DNA of 5,038 bases, taken from assembly GCA_020853835.1 (NCBI GenBank), contig JADYYC010000193.1, positions 1 through 5,038 on the forward strand, in the 5' to 3' direction. A program made the position numbers and the translations under genes. The DNA is from Anaerolineales bacterium (lineage in GTDB: Bacteria; Chloroflexota; Anaerolineae; Anaerolineales; UBA4823). Positions 1-4,803 of this stretch are shown piece by piece (position 1 is the first letter of the stretch; every line of letters begins with the position of its first letter). The notes beneath the pieces were generated by a model. It was given only the letters and a program-made list of their open reading frames with translations. It did not search any database and had not been told where the DNA came from.

Positions 1-2
1 CG

Positions 3-122
3 CGCGAGTGGTTTTACACCACCGGCGACCCCCAGAAATTCTCCAAAGCCCTGCGGGAATTGATCCAGCTCGAAGCCCCGGTTGGGCAGCTCCACTGGCG
101 CGGGCTGACCCTCTCTGCGTAA
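3..122 (+). CDS. murI: C-terminal fragment of a probable glutamate racemase (partial)
   Basis: The last 39 codons of a gene that begins left of the window, ending with TAA at 120-122. The frame reads REWFYTTGDPQKFSKALREL and continues with IQLEAPVGQLHWRGLTLSA. The pattern of an aromatic strand, then T-G-D-P-x-x-F, an amphipathic helix, and a final P-V-x-x-L-x-W strand resembles the end of glutamate racemase, the cytosolic enzyme that makes D-glutamate for peptidoglycan. The family match is from memory on a short tail, so it is tentative. That this frame is coding is better supported: the peptide has natural amino-acid composition, while the overlapping frame beginning at 8 gives Pro/Arg-rich sequence and then runs into the repeat. 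The gene converges with the minus-strand operon ending at 558. The catalytic cysteines would lie outside the window, so activity cannot be judged. Confidence 0.5.
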   Translation, partial: REWFYTTGDPQKFSKALRELIQLEAPVGQLHWRGLTLSA

Positions 123-152
123 GATTAAACGCGAATCGGGATAAGGGCCTCG

Positions 153-245
153 CGTCACTGCGAGGGCGTTTTACGCCCGAAGCAGTCTCCCCGGTGGGCC
201 TATAGGGGGATTGCTTCAGCCCAAAGAACGGGCTTCGCAATGACG
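153..245. repeat. Cloverleaf-type inverted repeat, copy 1 (93 bp)
   Basis: The unit folds without gaps into four arms. The outer stem is 153-163 with 235-245 (CGTCACTGCGA against TTCGCAATGACG; one C-A mismatch at 158/240). Arm 1 is 164-178 (GGGCG, loop TTTTA, CGCCC). Arm 2 is 179-191 with 205-217 (GAAGCAGTCTCCC against GGGGGATTGCTTC, 13 pairs including two G-T wobbles). Arm 3 is 218-234 (AGCCC, 7-nt loop, GGGCT). No base is unpaired at the junction. The motifs GAAGCA-TCTCC, GATTGCTTC and TTCGCAATGAC resemble a palindromic repeat dispersed in many bacterial genomes; that resemblance is from memory. Confidence 0.85.
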
Positions 246-270
246 GTCTCTGTTATTACGAACGCGGATC
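246..270. repeat. Spacer repeat, first copy (partner 369-393)
   Basis: The 25 bases here match 369-393 with three differences and share the core TATTACGAACGCGG. Because each copy directly follows a cloverleaf unit, the duplicated block is the cloverleaf plus its spacer (about 118 bp at a period of 123 bp). This is directly visible in the sequence and supports local tandem duplication over two independent insertions. Confidence 0.75.
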
Positions 271-275
271 TATCG

Positions 276-368
276 CGTCGCTGCGAGGGCGGTTTGCGCC
301 CGAAGCAGTCTCCCCGGTGTGCGTATAGGGAGATTGCTTCAACCCAAAAAGCGGGCTTCGCAATGACG
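276..368. repeat. Cloverleaf-type inverted repeat, copy 2 (93 bp)
   Basis: It has the same plan as copy 1. The outer stem is 276-286 with 358-368 (one G-T wobble and one C-A mismatch). Arm 1 is 287-301 (GGGCG, GTTTG, CGCCC). Arm 2 is 302-314 with 328-340, 13 pairs with a single G-T wobble around a 13-nt loop. Arm 3 is 341-357, weaker than in the other copies (only CCC/GGG firmly paired, because AGCCC has become AACCC). It begins exactly 123 bp after copy 1, and the spacer that follows it (369-393) matches the spacer after copy 1 (246-270) with three differences, so the two behave as a tandem duplication. Confidence 0.85.
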
Positions 369-394
369 GTCGCTGCTATTACGAACGCGGGTCA

Positions 395-427
395 AGACTT
401 CCGAAGTCTCAAAGACTTCGGAAGTCT
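395..427. repeat. Perfect 15-bp-stem palindromic hairpin, itself built of two palindromes
   Basis: The sequence AGACTTCCGAAGTCT (395-409), CAA (410-412), AGACTTCGGAAGTCT (413-427) forms a perfect 15-bp stem with a 3-nt loop. Each 15-nt arm is also nearly self-palindromic (AGACTTC, one base, GAAGTCT), so the element can form either one long hairpin or two short ones. A 6-bp direct repeat GTCAAG occurs at 391-396 and 437-442 around it. Both flanks lack a T-tract, so a standard intrinsic terminator is not supported on either strand, but factor-assisted termination or transcript end protection is possible. Confidence 0.85.
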
Positions 428-449
428 GAGCGTTCAGTCAAGGGCTTCG

Positions 450-541
450 CGTCGCTGCGAGGGCGTTTTGCGCCCGAAGCAGTCTCCCGGTGTGCCTATA
501 GGGAGATTGCTTCAGCCCAAAGAACGGGCTTCGCAATGACG
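450..541. repeat. Cloverleaf-type inverted repeat, copy 3 (92 bp)
   Basis: The outer stem is 450-460 with 531-541, arm 1 is 461-475 (GGGCG, TTTTG, CGCCC), arm 2 is 476-488 with 501-513 around a 12-nt loop, and arm 3 is 514-530, identical to that of copy 1. It is one base shorter than the others because the arm 2 loop lacks one C. It starts 174 bp after copy 2, that is 51 bp more than the 123-bp period; the extra DNA includes the palindrome at 395-427. It ends 16 bp past the stop codon of the minus-strand operon and so would be the first structure transcribed downstream of the operon. Confidence 0.85.
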
Positions 542-557
542 ACCTCTGCTGGGAAAA

Positions 558-1166
558 TCAGCCGTCGGCCGGCAGGAGATCCATGTCCTGCGGGGTGATC
601 CCCAGCCCGGCAAAGGTTGCAAAGGTCAGGTCGCGCACGCGCAGCCCCTTCTTCTGCGCGAGCTGTTCGAAGAGCATGGTGTAGCTGGCCGGCACGACGC
701 GCCCCCAGTTCAGCCCCAGCCGGGCATTGACGAGCTGGATCGTCTGGACGTCGGGGCCTTCGAGCTCGACGAAATCGCCGTAGGGCATCTCGTCCAGCGT
801 AACGTGCACGCCCGCCAGGTCGTAGACCGAGCGGTACTTCTCGTAGATCATGACGACTTCATAGCCCAGGGCTTCGAGGAACTGGCGCGCCCGGGCAAAG
901 TCTTCGACCGTGAATTCGATCTCCTGGCGCACGCGCGCCCCGCCTTCACCGTGCGCGGGGCCTTTGAAGGTCATGCGGGCGGCGCTGTCCTGGCGCAGCC
1001 GGAGCACCTGCAGCGCCCGCCCCAGGCGGCGCCCGGGGGTATCAAAACGCAGGTTGGTCTCCAGCAGGCGCGGCTGGACCAGCGCCGCGCCCAACGCCTC
1101 GAGGCGCTCGCGCACCGCCCCGAGGTCGTTGACGAAATATTTGACTTCGATTTCCTGATTTTCCAT
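558..1166 (-). CDS. CYTH-domain protein (class IV adenylate cyclase / triphosphatase family)
   Basis: A 202-residue cytosolic protein of the CYTH (CyaB/thiamine-triphosphatase) fold, an antiparallel-barrel tunnel that binds triphosphates with two metal ions. The signature ExExK is at the very N-terminus (E5, E7, K9), which fixes the ATG start. Other expected tunnel residues follow in order: R40 (NLRFD), R56 and R58 (LRLRQD), K68 (TFKGP), E82 and E84 (QEIEF), K110 and R112 (EKYRSVY), D125 (TLDEMP), and E134/E136 (FVELEG). Family members are annotated as class IV adenylate cyclases, but many hydrolyse inorganic triphosphate, thiamine triphosphate or other triphosphates, so the substrate here is open. 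The C-terminal 30 or so residues extend slightly past the core. The gene starts 19 bp after the carrier-protein stop, and its only SD-like sequence (CAGGGA, 1179-1184) is about 12 bases upstream, so it may be translated weakly. It is the last gene of the operon. Confidence 0.85.
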   Translation of the reverse strand: MENQEIEVKYFVNDLGAVRERLEALGAALVQPRLLETNLRFDTPGRRLGRALQVLRLRQDSAARMTFKGPAHGEGGARVRQEIEFTVEDFARARQFLEALGYEVVMIYEKYRSVYDLAGVHVTLDEMPYGDFVELEGPDVQTIQLVNARLGLNWGRVVPASYTMLFEQLAQKKGLRVRDLTFATFAGLGITPQDMDLLPADG

Positions 1167-1185
1167 GTTTTTCGCAGGTCCCTGT

Positions 1186-1683
1186 TCAGACCAGCATGAG
1201 CAGGACCTGCTGCTGCTCCACCTCGTCGCCGGGCTTCACGCGCAGGCGGGTCACCTGCCCGTCGCGGGGAGCCTTGAGCTCGTTCTGCATCTTCATCGAC
1301 TCGAGCACCACCAGCACCTCCCCCTTGCTGACCGTTTGACCGTCCTCAACCGGCACCGAGACCACCAGCCCCGGCATGGGCGCCTTCAAGCGGTATTCGG
1401 CGGTTTGGCTAACCTTGCCAGAAGATGCCAGCCGCAGCTTCTTCTCCATCTCTTCTTCGACAAAGGCCTCAAAAGACCGCCCCTGAAAGAGCACCTGCCA
1501 GGCGCTCCCCGCGGGATAGACAAACGCCTCATGCGATTCGCCATCCAGCAGCAGCGAAAAGACCTGCTGCTCGCCAACCGAGGCAAAATCCACCTGGAAG
1601 ACCTGCCCATCGACGGCGACCTGCCCGTCATCCAGGACCTCCACCAGGTACTCACGCTCTCCGATGGTCGTGATATAACGCAT
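1186..1683 (-). CDS. Biotin carboxyl carrier protein of an acyl-CoA carboxylase
   Basis: A 165-residue protein that carries covalently attached biotin between the carboxylase and carboxyltransferase sites. The C-terminal biotinyl domain (about 97-165) starts with APMPG (101-105) and contains the biotinylation motif ESMKM with the acceptor Lys at 131, followed by NELKAP and the closing VKPGDEV strand. The first 80 residues (MRYITTIGEREYLVEV onwards) form a beta-rich region like that before the biotinyl domain in split propionyl- and acetyl-CoA carboxylase alpha chains; I infer that it docks the other subunits. The linker (about 80-97) is short and lacks the Ala/Pro-rich stretch seen in many AccB proteins. 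The ATG at 1681-1683 is chosen because the upstream open frame lies inside the biotin carboxylase gene and encodes low-complexity Arg/Ser-rich sequence. The start lies 10 bp after the previous stop. Confidence 0.92.
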   Translation of the reverse strand: MRYITTIGEREYLVEVLDDGQVAVDGQVFQVDFASVGEQQVFSLLLDGESHEAFVYPAGSAWQVLFQGRSFEAFVEEEMEKKLRLASSGKVSQTAEYRLKAPMPGLVVSVPVEDGQTVSKGEVLVVLESMKMQNELKAPRDGQVTRLRVKPGDEVEQQQVLLMLV

Positions 1684-1690
1684 CGTCCGG

Positions 1691-1696
1691 TTCCTA
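1691..1696 (-). promoter_or_regulatory. Shine-Dalgarno TAGGAA of the carrier protein, overlapping the previous stop
   Basis: On the minus strand the TAG stop of the biotin carboxylase (1694-1696) forms the first bases of TAGGAA, whose AGGA core is 8 bases before the ATG at 1681-1683. This supports the 165-residue start for the carrier protein over the longer open frame. Confidence 0.7.
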
Positions 1697-3208
1697 TCTC
1701 TGCAGGCGCTCCCAGCGCCCCAGCCATTTCCAGTTGCTCGTGTCGCGCTCGTTGCGCTGCACGATGTTCGCCGCCCGGCGCGCCTCGCGATGAGCGACCA
1801 GCGTCGCGATGATCGCGGGGATGGGCGCGGTTTCCTCGTGTCCCTCGTCGTCAAGGCCGATCGAGAAGCGCTGCTCGACAAAGCGCGTGTCGAACTGCCC
1901 GCCAATGAAGCGCGGCGAGTCCATCAAGTTTTGGTGGAAGGGAATGTTCGTGCGCACCCCGAGGATGATGTACTCCTCCAGCGCCCGGCGCATGCGCAGG
2001 ATCGCCTCGCCGCGCGTCTCACCCGACACGATCAGCTTCGAGATGAGCGAGTCGTAATAGGGCGATATCTCGAAGCCCGCAAACACGCCCGTGTCGATCC
2101 GCACGCCGGGGCCGGTGGGCTGGAGGATCTGGCCGATCACGCCGGTTGAGGGCATAAAGTTATTGTAGGGGTCCTCGGCGTTGATGCGGCATTCGATCGC
2201 CCAGCCTTTGAGCTTGACGTCCGCCTGGGCGTAGCGCAGCGGGCGGCCGCGAGCGATGCGGATCTGCTCCTTGACGATGTCGATCCCGGTCACCAACTCG
2301 GTCACGGGATGCTCCACCTGCAGGCGGGTGTTCATTTCGAGGAAGTAAAAATTCCTGTCCTTGTCCACCAGGAACTCGATCGTCCCCGCGTTGGCGTAGC
2401 CAGTGGACTGGGCGGCGCGCACCGCGACCTCGCCCATGCGCTGGCGCAGGTCTTCGTCCTCGGCGATAAACGGCGAGGGCGCCTCTTCGAGCAGCTTCTG
2501 GTGGCGGCGTTGGATCGAACACTCGCGCTCGCCCAGGTAGATCGTGTTGCCCAGTTGGTCCGCCAGGATCTGGATCTCGATATGGCGCGCCCCCTCGACC
2601 AGCTTTTCAAGGTAGACGTTGCCGTCCCCAAAGGAGGCCTCCGCCTCGCGCCGCGCGGCGTGGAGCAGGTCAGGCATTTCGACCAGGGTGTGCACCTCGC
2701 GCATCCCCTTGCCGCCCCCGCCGGCGGTGGCTTTGATGAGAAGCGGGAAGCCGATCCCCGGCGCGAGGCGCAGCAACTCATCGTCGCGCAGCGCCCCTTC
2801 GCCCTCCGTGCCGGGCACCACCGGCACGCCCGCGGCTGAGACCGTCTGGCGCGCCACCGCCTTGTCGCCCATCGCCGCGATCGACGAGGGCTTGGGGCCG
2901 ATATAAGCCAGCCCGGCGTCCAGGCAGGCCTGGGCGAAATCGGCCCGCTCGGCCAGGAAGCCATAGCCGGGGTGGATCGCCCCGGCGCCGCTCTTGAGCG
3001 CCACCTCGATAATGCGCTCGCCTTGCAGGTATGAATCTCGGGCCGCGGCCGGGCCGATCAGGTAAGCTTCGTCGGCGTGGCGCACGTGGAGCGCCTGGCG
3101 GTCGGCTTCGGAATAGACCGCCACCGTGCGCATCCCGATCTCGCGGCAGGCGCGCACGATCCGCAGCGCGATCTCTCCCCGGTTTGCAATCAGCACTTTG
3201 TTAAACAT
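1694..3208 (-). CDS. accC: Biotin carboxylase subunit of an acyl-CoA carboxylase
   Basis: A 504-residue ATP-grasp enzyme that carboxylates carrier-bound biotin using ATP and bicarbonate. The N-terminal domain starts with the classic NKVLIANRGEIALRIVRA. ATP-binding and catalytic features, numbered here, are K116 (MGDK), K159, the glycine-rich loop GGGGKG (163-168), H209 and E211, H236 and K238 (RRHQKLLEEAPS), E278, and E291-M-N-T-R295-L-Q-V-E299 with the metal ligands and catalytic Arg/Glu. R341 in ECRINAEDP is also present. No key residue is missing. Bacterial AccC is about 450 residues; the extra 50 or so C-terminal residues (EGHEETAPIPAIIATLVAHR onward) are like the post-BC segment of PccA/AccA3-type alpha chains, which supports partnership with the PccB-type subunit just upstream. 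The ATG is preceded by GAGGTG at 3213-3218, which overlaps the stop of the carboxyltransferase gene. The symbol is by family; pccA or accA3 would be equally defensible. Confidence 0.95.
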   Translation of the reverse strand: MFNKVLIANRGEIALRIVRACREIGMRTVAVYSEADRQALHVRHADEAYLIGPAAARDSYLQGERIIEVALKSGAGAIHPGYGFLAERADFAQACLDAGLAYIGPKPSSIAAMGDKAVARQTVSAAGVPVVPGTEGEGALRDDELLRLAPGIGFPLLIKATAGGGGKGMREVHTLVEMPDLLHAARREAEASFGDGNVYLEKLVEGARHIEIQILADQLGNTIYLGERECSIQRRHQKLLEEAPSPFIAEDEDLRQRMGEVAVRAAQSTGYANAGTIEFLVDKDRNFYFLEMNTRLQVEHPVTELVTGIDIVKEQIRIARGRPLRYAQADVKLKGWAIECRINAEDPYNNFMPSTGVIGQILQPTGPGVRIDTGVFAGFEISPYYDSLISKLIVSGETRGEAILRMRRALEEYIILGVRTNIPFHQNLMDSPRFIGGQFDTRFVEQRFSIGLDDEGHEETAPIPAIIATLVAHREARRAANIVQRNERDTSNWKWLGRWERLQR

Positions 3209-3212
3209 CGAA

Positions 3213-3218
3213 CACCTC
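3213..3218 (-). promoter_or_regulatory. Shine-Dalgarno GAGGTG of the biotin carboxylase, overlapping the previous stop
   Basis: GAGGTG lies 4 bases before the ATG at 3206-3208. Its first two bases are the last two of the TGA stop of the carboxyltransferase (3217-3219). Ribosomes ending the upstream gene release on the ribosome binding site of the next, consistent with coupled, roughly equal synthesis of the two partners. Confidence 0.75.
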
Positions 3219-4803
3219 AGAGCGGGATGCAGCCATGTTTTTTGGGCGGGTTGACATCGCGCTTGTTGGCCAGCATCTCCAGCCCGTTGATCAGGCGCGG
3301 GCGGGTCTCGTGCGGCTCGATCACATCATCGATGAAGCCACGCGAGGCGGCGATATAGGGGTTGGCGAATTTCTCGCGGTATTCCTGCACCAGCTCCGCC
3401 TTGCGGGCTTCGGGGTCTTCGGCCTGCGCCAGCTCTTTGCGGAAGATGATTCTGACCGCGCCGTCGGGCCCCATCACCGCGATCTCGGCCGTGGGCCAGG
3501 CCAGGTTCAGGTCGCCGCGGATGTGCTTGCTGCTCATCACGTCGTATGCGCCGCCGTACGCCTTGCGCGTGATCACGGTCAGCTTGGGCACGGTCGCTTC
3601 GCAGTAGGCGAAGAGCAGCTTGGCGCCCGAGCGGATGATCCCGCCGTGCTCCTGCACCGTCCCCGGCAGAAAGCCAGGCACGTCCACAAAGGTCACCAAC
3701 GGGAGGTTAAACGCGTCGCAGAAGCGGATAAAGCGGGCGGCTTTCTCGGACGAATGGATGTCCAGCACCCCGGCCAGCACCGCGGGCTGGTTGGCGATGA
3801 TCCCGACCGCGTGCCCGCCCAGGCGCGCAAACCCGACCACGATGTTGGTGGCGTAGGCGGCGTGGATCTCGAAAAATTCGCCCTGATCCACGATGAGCTT
3901 GATGACTTCCTTTATGTCATAGGGCTTGCTCGGGTCGTCAGGCACCAGGTGATCCAGCCCGGCCTCCATGCGCAGCGGGTCGTCGCCGCTTTCGACCTCC
4001 GGCGGGTCTTCCATGTTGTTCTGCGGCAGGTAGGTCAGCAGCTTGCGGATCAGGTAGAGCGTTTCGGCCTCGCCATCGCTCGCCACGTGGCACACGCCCG
4101 AGACCTCGGCATGCACATCGGCGCCGCCCAGGTCTTCGAACGAGACGTCCTCGTGCGTCACGGTCTTGACGACGTCCGGGCCGGTCACAAACATATAGGA
4201 AGAGTTACGCACCATAAAGATGAAGTCGGTCAAGGCCGGCGAATACACTGCCCCGCCGGCGCAGGGGCCCATGATGGCGCTGATCTGCGGGATCACCCCC
4301 GAAGCCTGGGTGTTGCGCAGGAAGATGTCCGCATAGCCACCGAGCGAAACCACGCCTTCCTGAATGCGCGCCCCGCCCGAATCGTTGAGCCCGATCAGCG
4401 GAGCGCCATTCTTGATCGCCATATCCATGATCTTGCAGATCTTCTCAGCGTGAACCTCGCCCAGGCTGCCGCCAAAGACGGTGAAATCCTGCGAAAAGAC
4501 GTACACCAGGCGGCTGTTGATCGTCCCCCAACCGGTGACCACGCTGTCGCCCAGAAAGCGCTGGTTTTCGAGCCCGAAATCGTTGGTGCGGTGCTGCACA
4601 AAGGCGTCCAGCTCGCGGAAAGATCCGCGGTCCAGGAGCATGTCGAGGCGCTCGCGCGCCGTCAGGCGCCCGCGGGCGTGCTGCGCTTCGATCCGCTCCA
4701 CGCCGCCGCCGCGCAGGCTCTGCGCTTTCTTCTCGTGCAACTGGGCGATTTTTTGTTGGTTGCTCGTTTTATCGTTCGCTGTTACGTTCGTTTTCTCGTT
4801 CAA
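3217..4803 (-). CDS. pccB: Acyl-CoA carboxylase carboxyltransferase (propionyl-CoA carboxylase beta type)
   Basis: A 528-residue carboxyltransferase of the crotonase superfamily, normal length for PccB/AccD5. It transfers the carboxylate from carboxybiotin to an acyl-CoA, making methylmalonyl-CoA from propionyl-CoA and/or malonyl-CoA from acetyl-CoA. It has two homologous halves. The N-terminal half holds RGRLTARERLDMLLD (45-58), GGSLGEVHAEK (111-121), DSGGARIQEGV (141-151) and GPCAGGAVYSPALTDF (179-194), whose glycines form an oxyanion hole. The C-terminal half holds VDVPGFLPGTVQEHGGIIRSG (373-393) and RKAYGGAYDVMSSKH (413-427). Asp421 in GGAYDVM matches, as I recall, the Asp that favours propionyl-CoA in Streptomyces PccB and mycobacterial AccD5. 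The start is TTG at 4801-4803: an in-frame TGA lies only 12 bases upstream of it, GAGGAG is 5 bases away, and the next Met is at residue 55, inside a conserved motif. Confidence 0.93.
   Translation of the reverse strand: MNEKTNVTANDKTSNQQKIAQLHEKKAQSLRGGGVERIEAQHARGRLTARERLDMLLDRGSFRELDAFVQHRTNDFGLENQRFLGDSVVTGWGTINSRLVYVFSQDFTVFGGSLGEVHAEKICKIMDMAIKNGAPLIGLNDSGGARIQEGVVSLGGYADIFLRNTQASGVIPQISAIMGPCAGGAVYSPALTDFIFMVRNSSYMFVTGPDVVKTVTHEDVSFEDLGGADVHAEVSGVCHVASDGEAETLYLIRKLLTYLPQNNMEDPPEVESGDDPLRMEAGLDHLVPDDPSKPYDIKEVIKLIVDQGEFFEIHAAYATNIVVGFARLGGHAVGIIANQPAVLAGVLDIHSSEKAARFIRFCDAFNLPLVTFVDVPGFLPGTVQEHGGIIRSGAKLLFAYCEATVPKLTVITRKAYGGAYDVMSSKHIRGDLNLAWPTAEIAVMGPDGAVRIIFRKELAQAEDPEARKAELVQEYREKFANPYIAASRGFIDDVIEPHETRPRLINGLEMLANKRDVNPPKKHGCIPL

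Larger units (their letters stand above)
123..557. other. Convergent intergenic region filled with inverted repeats
   Basis: This 435-bp stretch separates the 3' end of a plus-strand gene from the 3' end of the minus-strand operon. I see no convincing gene here. It holds three related cloverleaf-type inverted repeats (153-245, 276-368, 450-541), a homologous spacer after copies 1 and 2, and a perfect palindromic hairpin at 395-427. No run of T follows any of the hairpins on either strand, so none is a canonical intrinsic terminator, although transcription from both sides would have to end here. Its position between gene ends is typical of dispersed palindromic repeats, which are tolerated where they do not interrupt genes or promoters. 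Confidence 0.8.

Noticed and set aside
8..205. 65-codon plus-strand open frame at the left edge
   Set aside because: It overlaps the better-looking C-terminal reading frame 3-122, is Pro/Arg-rich, and runs into repeat copy 1.
395..427. Rho-independent terminator
   Set aside because: The stem is strong, but no T-run follows on the plus strand (GAGCGTTCAG) or on the minus strand (TTGACCCGCG).
240..539. 99-codon plus-strand open frame across the repeat array
   Set aside because: Its protein is just the repeat units translated (RRCEG-LRPKQSP twice). It is open by chance, and similarity between its parts reflects DNA repetition.
153..541. CRISPR array
   Set aside because: There are only three units of about 93 bp. 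They are strongly palindromic along their whole length, spacers are unequal (30 and 81 bp), two spacers are themselves homologous, and no cas genes are present.
153..541. tRNA or tRNA-like gene, because of the cloverleaf topology
   Set aside because: Arm lengths are wrong for a tRNA (13-bp central arm, 11-bp outer stem), there is no T-arm GTTCGA-type motif, no anticodon loop and no 3' CCA-type end.
1684..1905. In-frame N-terminal extension of the biotin carrier protein
   Set aside because: It overlaps the biotin carboxylase coding region and gives Arg/Ser/Ala low-complexity sequence. The ATG at 1681-1683 with its SD gives the normal family N-terminus.
2160..2964. Additional minus-strand and plus-strand open frames inside the biotin carboxylase
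   Set aside because: They are out of frame with the conserved ATP-grasp protein and have shadow-type Arg/Ser/Pro composition.
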